A stretch of DNA of 64,000 bases from Demequina muriae (GCF_030418295.1 NZ_JAUHQA010000001.1:1984001-2048000), one strand, 5' to 3'. Positions 18,086 through 30,125 are shown, counted from the stretch's first letter. Notes: generated from the sequence alone by a model not told the origin. Numbers and translations are program-made.

Positions 18086-20107
18086 ATGACGCAGTCTGCT
18101 TGGCCCGCACTCGAAGGCATTGCGTACGGGGGCGACTACAACCCCGAGCAGTGGCCGCGCGAGGTGTGGGACGAGGACGTCACGCTCATGCGTGAGGCCG
18201 GGGTGAACCTGGTGAGCGTCGGCATCTTCTCGTGGGCACTGCTCGAGCCCAAGGAGGGCCTCTACGACTTCGCGTGGATGGACGAGCTCCTCGACCTTCT
18301 GCACGCCCACGGCATCGCCGTTGACCTCGGTACGCCGAGCGTGTCGCCGCCCGCATGGTTCTTCCACGCGTACCCCGATGCGCGTGTGGTCGCCAAGGAC
18401 GGAACCGTCATGGGCTTCGGCTCTCGCGGGATGGCCTCGCACGCCTCGCCGGAGTACCGGGCCGCGATCGAGCGCCTGGCGACCGAGCTCGCGACCCGTT
18501 ACGCCGACCACCCGGCCGTCGTGATGTGGCACGTCCACAACGAGTACGGGGTGCCGGTGGGCGAGGACTTCTCGCCGCGCGCCGTCGCCTCGTGGCAGAG
18601 CTGGCTGCAGCGCCGCTACAGCACGCTCGACGCCCTCAATGGCGCGTGGGGCACCGCGTTCTGGGGCCAGCACTACGACGACTGGGAGCACGTGGTCGCA
18701 CCGGCCGCCATGCCGTCGGTCGCCAACCCGGCGATGAAGCTGGACTGGGCGCGCTTCACCGACGAGCAGCTGCGCGAGTGCTTCCGCATCGAGCGAGACG
18801 CGATTCGCGCTCACGCCACCCAGCCGATCACCACCAACCTCATGGCGCACCAGTCCTGGAACACCGACCTGTGGAAGTGGGCCGAGGAGATGGACATCGT
18901 CTCGGACGACCACTACCTCTGGGCGCCCGACGAGGACTCCCACATCGGTCTCTCACTGGCGGCCGACCTCACGCGATCCGTGGGCCGCGGTCGCCCGTGG
19001 ATCCTGATGGAGCACTCCACCTCGGCCGTCAACTGGCAGGGACGCAACGTCGCCAAGCGCCCGGGCGAGATGCGTCGCAACGCGCTCACCCACCTGGGCC
19101 GCGGCGCGGACGCCATCATGTTCTTCCAGTGGCGGGCATCGCGCTCTGGCGCGGAGAAGTTCCACTCCGCGATGGTGCCGCACGCCGGCCCCGGCTCGCG
19201 GGTGTTCCGCGAGGTCACGCAGCTCGGCGCCCACCTGAAGGACCTCGCGGAGCTCCGCGGCAGCACCGTCAAGGCAGACGTCGCCGTGCTGTACGACTGG
19301 GACTCGCTGTGGGCGCAGGACCTCGAGTGGCGACCGTCCGACGACCTCCAGTTCCGTGAGCGCATGAGGGCGTACTACGAGCGCCTGTGGCGCGACAACG
19401 TCACCATCGACTTCGCGCACCCCGAGCACGATCTGAGCGGCTACAAGCTCGTGGTGGCGCCCGCGTCCTACCTGCTCACCGCATCGGCCGGCGAGAACCT
19501 CACCCACTTCGTCGCGAACGGCGGCACCCTGCTCGTGTCGTGCTTCGCGGGCGTGGTCGACGAGCACGATGCCGTGCACGAGGGCGGGTTCGGAGCGCCC
19601 CTGCGCGATGCGCTGGGCCTCACGGTCGAGGAGTACCTGCCGCTCCGTGCGGGGCGATCGATGACCGTGACCTACGGAGAGCAGTCGCTGCCCGCGGACG
19701 TGTGGGCCGAGGACATGACGCTCGCGGGCGCCGAGGTGCGCGGCACCTTCGTCGACGGACCCGGCTCGGGCATGCCTGCGATCACGCGGCACTCCCATGG
19801 CGAGGGCCACGGCTGGTACATCGGCACTCGCCTCGGTGCGGATGCGCTCGCGGCGGTCATGGCCGATGTCTACGCCGACGCTGACATCGACCTGCCTGGC
19901 ACGCCCGCAGGCGTCGAGGTCGTCACGCGCCACGGCGAGGCCTCCGACTACGTCATCGCCGTGAACCACGGCGAGACTCACGCTGATCTTCCGATCCACG
20001 GCACCGACCTCATCACCGGTGCCAGGGTCGACGGAAGTCTCGAGCTGCAGGCCGGCGACGTCGCCGTCGTGCGGACCTCGCACGCTCGAGAGGGGGGTGG
20101 TCGCTGA
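18086..20107 (+). CDS. ganA: GH42 beta-galactosidase
   Basis: Intracellular retaining beta-galactosidase of 673 aa, likely acting on galacto-oligosaccharides from galactan. It opens GIAYGGDYNPEQWP, the GH42 signature. The acid/base Glu is in HVHNEYG (E153) and the nucleophile in LMEHSTSAVNWQ (E309). A trimerisation-type middle domain (from about 390, VAVLYDWDSLWAQ) and a C-terminal beta domain follow. There is no signal peptide. It is the first gene after a promoter with two LacI operators, followed by the transporter genes. Family assignment is firm; the galactan role comes from the GH53 neighbour. Confidence 0.95.
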   Translation: MTQSAWPALEGIAYGGDYNPEQWPREVWDEDVTLMREAGVNLVSVGIFSWALLEPKEGLYDFAWMDELLDLLHAHGIAVDLGTPSVSPPAWFFHAYPDARVVAKDGTVMGFGSRGMASHASPEYRAAIERLATELATRYADHPAVVMWHVHNEYGVPVGEDFSPRAVASWQSWLQRRYSTLDALNGAWGTAFWGQHYDDWEHVVAPAAMPSVANPAMKLDWARFTDEQLRECFRIERDAIRAHATQPITTNLMAHQSWNTDLWKWAEEMDIVSDDHYLWAPDEDSHIGLSLAADLTRSVGRGRPWILMEHSTSAVNWQGRNVAKRPGEMRRNALTHLGRGADAIMFFQWRASRSGAEKFHSAMVPHAGPGSRVFREVTQLGAHLKDLAELRGSTVKADVAVLYDWDSLWAQDLEWRPSDDLQFRERMRAYYERLWRDNVTIDFAHPEHDLSGYKLVVAPASYLLTASAGENLTHFVANGGTLLVSCFAGVVDEHDAVHEGGFGAPLRDALGLTVEEYLPLRAGRSMTVTYGEQSLPADVWAEDMTLAGAEVRGTFVDGPGSGMPAITRHSHGEGHGWYIGTRLGADALAAVMADVYADADIDLPGTPAGVEVVTRHGEASDYVIAVNHGETHADLPIHGTDLITGARVDGSLELQAGDVAVVRTSHAREGGGR

Positions 20108-20272
20108 CGTCCGCTCCCACCCGGCGGCACCTGCGCCGCCGATTCACCTCAGAAACCTCGATATCAACGACGCGGCAGCGCCACTGACGGCGATGTCGCA
20201 CCACACCAGCGGTCGCACCGACGCGATCTCGCCCGAGAGGCGCGATGCGGCCCACTTTCGGAAGGAAACATC

Positions 20273-21538
20273 ATGCGCAAGCAGATTGCATGGGGAGCCG
20301 CTTTCGCGGCGACCGCTGCGCTCGTCGCCGGTTGCAGCTCAGGAGACCCGGAGCCCGCTGAGACCTCGGCCGCACCTGAGACCTCGGAGTCCGAGGCGCC
20401 CGCCATCGACGGCACCGGCGCCGAGCTCGTCATCTGGACGGACGCGGAGCGCGAAGAGGCGCTGGCGACCGCGGCCGAGCAGTTCGAGGCCGACACGGGC
20501 GCCACGGTGACCCTGGTCCAGAAGAACTTCGAGGACCTCCGCAACGACTTCATCGCGCAGGTTCCCACCGGCGAGGGTCCCGACATCACCGTCGGCGCTC
20601 ACGACTGGCTGGGCGCGCTCGTGACCGCTGGTGTCGTCGACACCGTGGACATCGGCGACAAGGCGGCCGACTTCCAGCAGGTGGCTCTCGACGCGATGAC
20701 CTACGACGGCCAGCTCTACGGCCTGCCGTACTCGACCGAGGCGATCGCCCTCATCCAGAACGCCGACCTGGTGGGCGACACTGCGCCGACCACGTGGGAC
20801 GAGATGATCGAGATGTCGAACGAGGCGGGCTTCGAGGACCGTCCGTTCATCCTGTTCACGAACGGCACCGCCGGCGACGGCTACAGCGCGTACCCGCTGC
20901 AGACCTCGTTCGGGTCGCCTGTGTTCGTTCAGGACGAGGCAGGGTCCTACACCACTGAGGTCGGCATGGGCGGCGAGGCTGGAGAGGCCTTCGCGCAGTT
21001 CCTCTACGACAACGGCTCGGCCGGCACCGGGGTGTTCTCCGACACGATCGACTACGACACCTCGAACCAGCTGTTCGCGAGCGGCGAGTCGCCGTTCATC
21101 CTGCAGGGTCCGTGGATGCCGTTCTTCGATGAGGGCGACATGAACCTGGTCGTCTCGCCGATGGTCTCGGCCGGTGGCGAGACCGCCGCGCCGTTCGTGG
21201 GCGTGCAGGGCTTCTACCTCAGCGCACAGAGCGAGAACGCGCTGCTGGCGAACGAGTTCCTCACCAACTACATGGCCACCGAGGACGCCCAGCGCACCCT
21301 CTACGAGGCCGACCCCCGCCTGCCCGCGCTGAGCGCGCTGGCAGAGGAGGTCTCCGCCGACCCGATCACGGCAGGCTTCGTCGAGTCGGCCGCAGCCGGC
21401 GTCCCGATGCCGTCCATCCCCGAGATGGGCAACGTGTGGGAGCTGTGGAACGCCGCAGAGATCCAGATCATCACGGGCGCTGACCCCGTGTCGACCTGGA
21501 ACGACATGGTCGCCGAGCTCGAAGCGAGCATCGGCTAG
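20273..21538 (+). CDS. ganS: ABC sugar transporter substrate-binding lipoprotein (GanS/MalE type)
   Basis: A 421-aa extracellular binding protein with signal peptide and lipobox LVAGC (Cys21), followed by a Glu/Ser/Pro linker and a MalE fold (AELVIWTDAEREEALATAAEQF, GPDITVGAHDWLG, GQLYGLPYSTEAIALI). AAGGAAA precedes ATG 20273. The 165-nt gap after the GH42 gene shows no clear terminator, so it may be reached by read-through. The GH53/GH42 context suggests galacto-oligosaccharides as ligand; maltodextrin is the main alternative because the permeases are MalFG-like. A strong hairpin follows the gene. Confidence 0.92.
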   Translation: MRKQIAWGAAFAATAALVAGCSSGDPEPAETSAAPETSESEAPAIDGTGAELVIWTDAEREEALATAAEQFEADTGATVTLVQKNFEDLRNDFIAQVPTGEGPDITVGAHDWLGALVTAGVVDTVDIGDKAADFQQVALDAMTYDGQLYGLPYSTEAIALIQNADLVGDTAPTTWDEMIEMSNEAGFEDRPFILFTNGTAGDGYSAYPLQTSFGSPVFVQDEAGSYTTEVGMGGEAGEAFAQFLYDNGSAGTGVFSDTIDYDTSNQLFASGESPFILQGPWMPFFDEGDMNLVVSPMVSAGGETAAPFVGVQGFYLSAQSENALLANEFLTNYMATEDAQRTLYEADPRLPALSALAEEVSADPITAGFVESAAAGVPMPSIPEMGNVWELWNAAEIQIITGADPVSTWNDMVAELEASIG

Positions 21539-21552
21539 CACTACTGCACGGC

Positions 21553-21588
21553 CCGGTCGCGAGGGCGGAGATCCGCCCTCGCGACCGG
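21553..21588 (+). terminator. Intercistronic hairpin between binding protein and permease genes
   Basis: Arms of 16 nt (CCGGTCGCGAGGGCGG and its complement) pair perfectly around the loop AGAT. No U-tract follows. This likely protects the upstream message or partly terminates, giving more binding protein than permease, as at malE-malF. Confidence 0.75.
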
Positions 21589-21625
21589 TTCCCTGGTTGA
21601 CTGCACGAACACGACAGGAGCACTC

Positions 21626-23230
21626 ATGACCGTGGAGACGGGCGCACCGCGCCAGGAACGCGACCTGCGAGAATCGCACGCGCGCGGCTGGCGCGGCGTC
21701 GGGTGGGGCTTCGTGGCGAAGCTCCTCATGATGGCGCTCGTCAACGCGCTGGGGCTGAGCATCATCTTCGCCGCGCTCAACGTGGAGGCGTGGGGAATCC
21801 TCGTCGCCTCGACCGCGCTGCTGATCGCCGCAGACGTCATCTACTTCATGAGGCGGACGCTGCCGCTCAAGTACATCTTCCCCGGGCTCGTCTTCCTTCT
21901 CGTCTTCCAGGTGTTCGTGCTCGGCTACACCGGGTACGTCGCCTTCACGAACTACGGCACCGGGCACGCCGGCTCGATGCAGCAGGCGGTCGACGCCGCG
22001 CTCATTCAGGACGAGCAGCGCGTCGAGGACTCGCCCACCTATCCACTGGCCGTCGTCGACAACGGCGACGAGATCGGCTTCGCGATCAACGCCGACGGCG
22101 AGGTGAGCGTCGGCACCGAGACGCAGCCCCTCGAGCCCGTGGGCGGTGCGGTCGTGGATGACGCCGGCACGCCGGTCGAGGTCGAGGGGTGGGAGATCGT
22201 CCCCCGCTCGGCGCTGTTCACCGACCAGGACCTGCAGAACCAGGTCGTCGCGCTGCGCGTCCCGGTCTCCGACGACGCCGAGTCAGGGTCGATCCGCACC
22301 CGCGACGGGTCGTCGGGCGCGATCTACAACTCGACCCTCGAGTGGGATCCCGACGCGCGCACCCTGACCGACACCGAGACGGGGACGGTCTACGAGGCCA
22401 CCGACACCGGCAACTTCGTCGCGGCTGACGGCAGCTCCCTTCCCGCCGGCTGGGTCGTCACGGTGGGATTCGACAACTTCGTGGATGCGGTCACCGACAC
22501 GGCCCTGTCAGGGCCGCTGCTGAAGGTGACGCTGTGGACGTTCGCGTTCGCGATCCTCACGGTGCTCACCTCGTTCGGCCTCGGCCTGCTCTTCGCGATC
22601 ATCTACAACGACCCGCGCATTCGCGCCAGGCGCTCGCTACGCACCCTGTTCATCCTCCCGTACGCGTTCCCGGCCTTCATGTCCGCGCTGCTGTGGCGAG
22701 GCATGTTCAACCGGGAGTTCGGCATCATCAACGACTGGTTCTTCTTCGGGGCCGACATCAACTGGCTCGGTGACCCACTGCTCGCCAAGGTGGTGATCCT
22801 CTGGGTCAACCTGTGGCTCAGCTACCCGTACTGGTTCCTGGTCTGCACCGGTGCCCTGCAGGCGCTCCCGAGCGAGACCATGGAGGCGGCGCGCATCGAC
22901 GGGGCCGGACGCTGGCGTCAGTTCCGCTCGATCACGCTACCGCTGCTGATGGTCTCGACGGCGCCGCTCGCCATCGCCTCGTTCGCCTTCAACTTCAACA
23001 ACTTCACGATCATCTACATGCTCACCGAGGGTGGCCCCCCGTTCCCGGGGACGAGTGGGCTCGGATCCTCGGACATCCTCATCTCCGCGATCTACAGCAT
23101 CTCCGGCGTGGACGGCGGAGTGGCCAACTATGGACTCGCATCGGCGCTGTCGATCGTGGTGTTCATCGTGGTGGGCATCATCTCCGCGATCGCCTTCCGC
23201 CAGACCCGCAAGCTCGAGGAGATCCAGTGA
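21626..23230 (+). CDS. ganP: ABC sugar transporter permease, MalF/GanP type with long insert
   Basis: A 534-aa permease. N-terminal membrane segments (MMALVNALGLSIIFAAL, GILVASTALLIAADVIYFM, YIFPGLVFLLVFQVFVLGY) precede an extracytoplasmic insert at about 115-290, as in MalF's P2 loop that contacts the binding protein. The permease core follows with the EAA loop EAARIDGAGRWRQFRSITLP near 420, which docks the ATPase. It pairs with the next gene (1-nt overlap). No ATPase gene is nearby, so a shared MsiK-type ATPase encoded elsewhere is expected. Confidence 0.92.
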   Translation: MTVETGAPRQERDLRESHARGWRGVGWGFVAKLLMMALVNALGLSIIFAALNVEAWGILVASTALLIAADVIYFMRRTLPLKYIFPGLVFLLVFQVFVLGYTGYVAFTNYGTGHAGSMQQAVDAALIQDEQRVEDSPTYPLAVVDNGDEIGFAINADGEVSVGTETQPLEPVGGAVVDDAGTPVEVEGWEIVPRSALFTDQDLQNQVVALRVPVSDDAESGSIRTRDGSSGAIYNSTLEWDPDARTLTDTETGTVYEATDTGNFVAADGSSLPAGWVVTVGFDNFVDAVTDTALSGPLLKVTLWTFAFAILTVLTSFGLGLLFAIIYNDPRIRARRSLRTLFILPYAFPAFMSALLWRGMFNREFGIINDWFFFGADINWLGDPLLAKVVILWVNLWLSYPYWFLVCTGALQALPSETMEAARIDGAGRWRQFRSITLPLLMVSTAPLAIASFAFNFNNFTIIYMLTEGGPPFPGTSGLGSSDILISAIYSISGVDGGVANYGLASALSIVVFIVVGIISAIAFRQTRKLEEIQ

Positions 23231-24117
23231 TGTCTGCTCAGAACGCCCTCGCACAGCGCAAGGCACCTACTCGCCGGTCCCGGTGGTGGGGCGAACTCGG
23301 GTGGAAGTACCCGGTCGCTGCCGTCATCATCTTCTACTCGGTCTTCCCGCTCGTGTATGTGCTCTCGGCGGCCCTGTCCGATTCGGGCACGCTGTCGAGC
23401 GGCGCGGCGCTGTTCAGCGACATCTCGTTCGCGAACTTCGCCGCCCTCGGCGACACGTCGTACTGGTCCTGGGTCGCCAACACCCTGATCGTCGGAGGCG
23501 CGTCGTCGTTCGGAGCCGTGATCATGGGTGCGGCCGCCGCGTACGCCTTCTCGCGGTTCCGCTTCACCGGCAGGCGTCCCGGGCTGACCTCTCTGCTGAT
23601 CATTCAGATGTTCCCGCAGACGGTCGCGTTCATCGCGGTGTTCCTGCTGCTGACGGCGCTCGGCAACGTCGCTCCGGCCCTCGGGATCAACTCGAAGATC
23701 GCACTGATCTGCGTGTACCTGGGCGGGGCTCTCGGCGCCAACACCTTCCTGATGTACGGCTTCTTCAACTCGATTCCGGTCGAGATCGATGAGGCTGCCA
23801 AGATCGATGGCGCCACCCACTCGCAGATCTACTGGCAGCTCATCATGCCGCTGGTCACGCCGATCCTCGCGGTGGTCGGACTGCTCGCCTTCATCTCCGC
23901 ATTCGGCGACTTCATCCTGGCGAGGATCGTGCTCGTCTCCGAGGATCAATGGACGCTGGCCGTCGGCATGTATCAATGGGTGTCGAACCAGCTCACGAGC
24001 AACTGGGGCCTGTTCGCCGCCGGCGCTGTGATCGCGGCGATCCCCGTGCTGGTCCTGTTCCTGTCGCTTCAGCGGTTCATCGTGGGCGGACTGTCGTCCG
24101 GCTCGGTCAAGGGCTGA
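23230..24117 (+). CDS. ganQ: ABC sugar transporter permease, MalG/GanQ type
   Basis: A 295-aa inner-membrane permease with six predicted segments (first VAAVIIFYSVFPLVYVLSAA) and the EAA loop DEAAKIDGATHSQIYWQLIMP near 186. The ATG overlaps the ganP stop (TGATG), showing translational coupling. A longer frame reading upstream through ganP is a shadow. It ends GLSSGSVKG, typical of MalG. Together with GanS and GanP it imports the oligosaccharides released by the GH53 enzyme encoded next. Confidence 0.93.
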   Translation: MSAQNALAQRKAPTRRSRWWGELGWKYPVAAVIIFYSVFPLVYVLSAALSDSGTLSSGAALFSDISFANFAALGDTSYWSWVANTLIVGGASSFGAVIMGAAAAYAFSRFRFTGRRPGLTSLLIIQMFPQTVAFIAVFLLLTALGNVAPALGINSKIALICVYLGGALGANTFLMYGFFNSIPVEIDEAAKIDGATHSQIYWQLIMPLVTPILAVVGLLAFISAFGDFILARIVLVSEDQWTLAVGMYQWVSNQLTSNWGLFAAGAVIAAIPVLVLFLSLQRFIVGGLSSGSVKG

Positions 24118-24219
24118 GGCAGCCGCCACTCATGACACTCACACGCCTGGTATTCGGCTGGACTGCACTGGGAGCGGTCACAGCCTTCGCGCGCACGGGC
24201 TGACCGCGCAGCGCCCTCC

Positions 24220-24237
24220 CGCCCGCGACCGCGGGCG
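24220..24237 (+). terminator. Short GC hairpin before the GH53 gene
   Basis: CGCCCGCG and CGCGGGCG pair around AC, 33 nt before the galactanase ribosome site. With no U-tract it may be an attenuator or a message stabiliser. The 152-nt gap holds no gene. Confidence 0.4.
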
Positions 24238-24275
24238 ACACCGCACAGATCAATGAGGATCGAAAGGACATGCAG

Positions 24276-27200
24276 ATGGCATTGCGACACAGACTGAGAG
24301 CGGTCACGGCTACGGCGGCCGCCTCCGCGCTCGCCGTCACCGGACTGGTGACCACAGCATCGGCTGCAGAGGACGAGCCCATCGACGCGGGGATCACCGT
24401 CCCCAAGGTCGAGGGCATGGGCGAGGGGTGGATCAACGGCGTCGACGTCTCGTCGGTGCTCTCTCTCGAAGAATCCGGCGTGGTGTTCCGCGACGATTCA
24501 GGCGCAGAGGCGGATCTGTTCGAGGTGCTCGCCGACAACGGCGTGAACTGGGTGCGCGTGCGTGTGTGGAACGACCCGTGGACGGCTGATGGTGACGGCT
24601 ACGGTGGCGGAAACACGGACGCGGCACGTGCCACGGAGATCGCCGAGCGCGCGACAGCCGCGGGCATGCGCGTGCTGGTGAACTTCCACTACTCCGACTT
24701 CTGGGCGCACCCCGGCCAGCAGCAGCTGCCCAAGGCCTGGAAGGACCTCGACACGGTCGAGGAACGGGCCGCCGCCGTGCGCGCCTACACGGCCACCACT
24801 CTTCAGCAGATGGAGGACGCGGGCGTCGACATCGGCATGGTGCAGATCGGCAACGAGACCACGCCGAATGCCAGCGAGCAGATCGTCGAGGTGGGCGGCT
24901 GGGATGACTTCGCCACCGTGGTGAGCGCCGGATCCGCCGCGGTGCGTGAGGTCGTGCCGGACGCTCAGGTCGCGGTGCACTTCACCAACCCCGAGCGGGG
25001 CAACCACCCGTCTTTCGCTGCAGCGCTCGACGAGCGTGGCGTGGACTACGACGTGTTCCTCAGCTCGTACTACCCGTTCTGGCATGGATCGCTCGAGGAC
25101 CTCACGAGCAGCCTGAACACGATCGCGCAGACGTACGACAAGGACGTCGCCGTGGCCGAGGTGTCGTGGGCGTACACGCTCGAGGACGGGGACGGCCACG
25201 AGAACACGATCCGTACCCAGTACGACCAGTACTCGATCTCGGTCCAGGGTCAGGCCCTCGCCATCCGCGACGTGATGCAGGCCGTCGCGAATGTGGAGAA
25301 CGGCCGCGGCATCGGCACCTTCTACTGGGAGCCGGCCTGGCTTCCCGTCGGTCCGCCCGATGCGCTGGCATCGAACCAGCAGCTGTGGGAGCAGCACGGC
25401 TCCGGCTGGGCATCCAGCTATGCCGGCGAGTACGACCCGGCCGATGCGGGCGTCTACTACGGAGGCAGCTCGTGGGACAACCAGGCTCTCTTCGACTTCG
25501 ACGGATACCCGCTCGAGTCCCTGAAGGTCTACGACTACGCGGTGACGGGCTCCGTGGCGCCACGCGAGGTCGACTCGGTGTCATCGCCCTCGATCACCGT
25601 CTTCGATGACGAGGCTGTCATTCTTCCGAGCACGGTGACCGTGCGCTACACGGATGGAACGTCGGAGTCAGTGCCGGTGACATGGTCGGCGAATGCAGAG
25701 TGGATCACGGGAACCGGCCTGTACACCGTCAACGGCACCGCGGGCGACGACATCGCTGCGACCGCGACCGTGGAGGTGCTCTCGTCGGCGACGGCGGGGG
25801 AGAACCTCGTCATCAACGGCGGCTTCGAGGACGCCGATGTGTCGATGTGGGAGGGCACGGGTTCCGGCTTCACGATTCGCCGTGCCGAGGACCCCTACAC
25901 CGGCTCGCAGTCGACGCATTGGTACAGCGCCTCCGCGAACTCGTTCGAGATCGCGCAGACGCTCACCGACGTGCCCGCTGGCACCTACCGACTCTCGGCG
26001 TATCTGCAGGGCGGCGGCACCGGTCCCGAGGACTCGGTGACGCTGTACGCCCAGCACGGCATCAGCACGGTCTCGGCTCCCGCGACCGTCGAGGGCTACG
26101 AGGTCTGGCAGAACCCGACGACGCCGCTGCTCTCGGTCTCCGAGGGCGGCACCGTGGACATCTGGATCGAGTGGGACCTCAGCGCAGGCGCGTGGGGAAC
26201 GCTCGACGACGTGTCCTTCGTGCTCGGGGCCGACCTGCCCGATGCTGACACGGGTGCTCTCGAGGCACTGGTCTCCGAGGCGGAGGCAGTGGACCGCGAC
26301 GCGTACTCGGCCGCATCAGTGGTCGACCTCGACCGTGCTCTGCGGCGTGCGTCGTTCGTGCTCGGATCCTCGGCGCCCTCACAGGACGCCGTGGATGGGG
26401 CGACCGCACAGCTTCAGTCGGCCATCGACGGGCTCGAGGAGGGTGACGGCGGCGTGCCCGACCCCACCGTGCAGCCCGTGTCAGTGACCGTGGTGGAGGG
26501 CGAGGAGATCGTCCTGCCGTCCACGGTGACCGTGACGGCGTACGACGACTCGACGTCGACCGAGAGCGTGGTGTGGAACGACGTGCTCGACCTCATCACC
26601 TCCCCCGGCGACTACACCGTGACCGGCACCACCAAGAACGGCTGGAAGGCCACGGCGACGATCACCGTGACCGAGCGCAACTGGATCGAGAACGGCGGAT
26701 TCGAGAAGGGCACCGACGACGTCTCGCCGTGGACCATCACGGCGGGCGACGAGTGGCCCGATGCGGCCGTCGGCACGGCCTGGGTAGCGGCGTACGCAGA
26801 CATCGAGGGCGACTTCGCGCTCAATGGCTGGTCCGACGCCACCGCTGGTCCCGACTTCTGGATCAGCGCTGCCCAGACCACGGCGGAGCTTCCCGCGGGC
26901 ACGTACGAGCTCAGCGCCATCTCGGCGGGCGGCAACGACGTGACCGGGGGAGCCGCCGCGACCACCTACGACCTCGGGGTCTGGGACGGCTCCGCCTACC
27001 TCACCGACGAGCTCGCCCTGCTGGGCTGGCCCACGCAGGACGAGGGCACGGTCGAGTTCACGCTCGACGAGCCTACGACGGTCGATGTGTCGGTCTCGGC
27101 GGACATCGTCCGCGGCGACTGGTCGTACGTGGACGACGTGACGCTCACCCGCATCGCGGATGCGGACACGAGCGTCGACACCTCGGCTCTGGAGGCTGCG

Positions 27201-27899
27201 GTCGCCGATGCGGCAGCGGTGGACCGTGAGCAGTTCACGGCAGAGTCGCTGGCCGATCTCGATCTTGCGGTCGAGCGTGGCGAGATCGTCCTGGCGTCGT
27301 CGTTCACGTCGCAGGCGGATGTCGACGCGGCGGTCGATGCGATCGTGGCTGCCATCGACGGCCTCGTCGCGGTCGAACCGACGGATCCCACGGACCCGAC
27401 GGACCCGACGGACCCGACCGATCCGACCGATCCGACCGATCCGACCGATCCGACCGATCCGACGGACCCGACCGATCCGACGGACCCGACCGATCCGACC
27501 GACCCAGGCACAGATGAGGTCCAGATCCAGGTCTCGGACTCGACGCTGCGCCCAGGTGACGAGGTGACCATCACGGTCGCAGGTGTCACCGGTGACACCG
27601 TCGAGTTCGGCGTCGCGAGCGAGTATCAGCGGCTCGCGACGGTGGCTGTCGTCGACGGCGTGGCCACCGCCACGGTGACGATCCCTCTCGATCTCGCGCC
27701 CGGCGTGCACCACCTGATGGCGCTCGACGCCGAGGGCAACGTGCTCGCAGAGTACGAGATCACGGTGCTGGCCGCCGCCGAGGGCGACGGCGCACTGTCG
27801 GAGACGGGAGCGGAGATCCTCGCTCCGCTCGCGGTCGCGCTGCTCCTGCTGGCGGTCGGCGGAGTGCTGGCACTGCGCTCGCGCCGTCAGGAGGTCTGA
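24276..27899 (+). CDS. ganB: Cell-wall-anchored GH53 endo-beta-1,4-galactanase
   Basis: A 1207-aa secreted enzyme cutting beta-1,4-galactan of pectin side chains. Order: signal peptide (to about 33, ASAAE); GH53 barrel with acid/base in QIGNE (E194) and nucleophile in VAEVSW (E295); Big_4-like bacterial Ig domain (about 430-505); CBM61-like jelly roll (NLVINGGFEDADVSMW); FIVAR helical repeat; second Big_4; second carbohydrate-binding-like domain (WIENGGFEKG); second FIVAR; (DPT)n linker; a further Ig-like domain; LSETG (1174-1178), membrane helix and SRRQEV tail. LSETG is a sortase signal of the actinobacterial LAxTG type. ATG 24276 is preferred because AAAGGA is 7 nt upstream; an ATG at 24270 is only 1 nt away from it. 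Confidence 0.93.
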   Translation: MALRHRLRAVTATAAASALAVTGLVTTASAAEDEPIDAGITVPKVEGMGEGWINGVDVSSVLSLEESGVVFRDDSGAEADLFEVLADNGVNWVRVRVWNDPWTADGDGYGGGNTDAARATEIAERATAAGMRVLVNFHYSDFWAHPGQQQLPKAWKDLDTVEERAAAVRAYTATTLQQMEDAGVDIGMVQIGNETTPNASEQIVEVGGWDDFATVVSAGSAAVREVVPDAQVAVHFTNPERGNHPSFAAALDERGVDYDVFLSSYYPFWHGSLEDLTSSLNTIAQTYDKDVAVAEVSWAYTLEDGDGHENTIRTQYDQYSISVQGQALAIRDVMQAVANVENGRGIGTFYWEPAWLPVGPPDALASNQQLWEQHGSGWASSYAGEYDPADAGVYYGGSSWDNQALFDFDGYPLESLKVYDYAVTGSVAPREVDSVSSPSITVFDDEAVILPSTVTVRYTDGTSESVPVTWSANAEWITGTGLYTVNGTAGDDIAATATVEVLSSATAGENLVINGGFEDADVSMWEGTGSGFTIRRAEDPYTGSQSTHWYSASANSFEIAQTLTDVPAGTYRLSAYLQGGGTGPEDSVTLYAQHGISTVSAPATVEGYEVWQNPTTPLLSVSEGGTVDIWIEWDLSAGAWGTLDDVSFVLGADLPDADTGALEALVSEAEAVDRDAYSAASVVDLDRALRRASFVLGSSAPSQDAVDGATAQLQSAIDGLEEGDGGVPDPTVQPVSVTVVEGEEIVLPSTVTVTAYDDSTSTESVVWNDVLDLITSPGDYTVTGTTKNGWKATATITVTERNWIENGGFEKGTDDVSPWTITAGDEWPDAAVGTAWVAAYADIEGDFALNGWSDATAGPDFWISAAQTTAELPAGTYELSAISAGGNDVTGGAAATTYDLGVWDGSAYLTDELALLGWPTQDEGTVEFTLDEPTTVDVSVSADIVRGDWSYVDDVTLTRIADADTSVDTSALEAAVADAAAVDREQFTAESLADLDLAVERGEIVLASSFTSQADVDAAVDAIVAAIDGLVAVEPTDPTDPTDPTDPTDPTDPTDPTDPTDPTDPTDPTDPTDPTDPGTDEVQIQVSDSTLRPGDEVTITVAGVTGDTVEFGVASEYQRLATVAVVDGVATATVTIPLDLAPGVHHLMALDAEGNVLAEYEITVLAAAEGDGALSETGAEILAPLAVALLLLAVGGVLALRSRRQEV
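27376..27507 (+). repeat. Asp-Pro-Thr tandem repeat (9-bp units)
   Basis: About fourteen DPT units are encoded by GAC/GAT-CC(C/G)-AC(G/C) codons, forming a stiff wall-spanning linker of the galactanase. The short near-identical units can change number by slippage. Confidence 0.9.
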
Positions 27900-27914
27900 C
27901 CCGCGACGTGTGAC

Positions 27915-27959
27915 CCGGTGCGGTGCGGCAGCCCTCTCGTGGCAGCCGCACCGCACCGG
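27915..27959. terminator. Bidirectional terminator between ganB and glgX
   Basis: CCGGTGCGGTGCGGC (27915-27929) pairs perfectly with its complement at 27945-27959 across a 15-nt loop with a further GCC/GGC step. It separates convergent genes. Confidence 0.75.
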
Positions 27960-27980
27960 CGCGTCTCGCGCCGCGTGGAG

Positions 27981-30119
<2,139 letters not shown>

Positions 30120-30125
30120 GGTCCT

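Noticed and set aside
20108-20272. Terminator or operator between the GH42 gene and the binding-protein gene
   Set aside because: No strong hairpin or palindrome of useful length was found; the gap appears to be plain spacer with a ribosome site.
27376-27507. Short tandem repeats that resemble a CRISPR array or variable-number locus
   Set aside because: The 9-bp units encode an in-frame (Asp-Pro-Thr)n linker of the galactanase; there are no spacers and no cas genes.
26481-27956. A 491-codon minus-strand frame over the galactanase
   Set aside because: Antisense to a well-supported secreted enzyme; its Arg/Ile/Gly repeats are the complement of the DPT codons.
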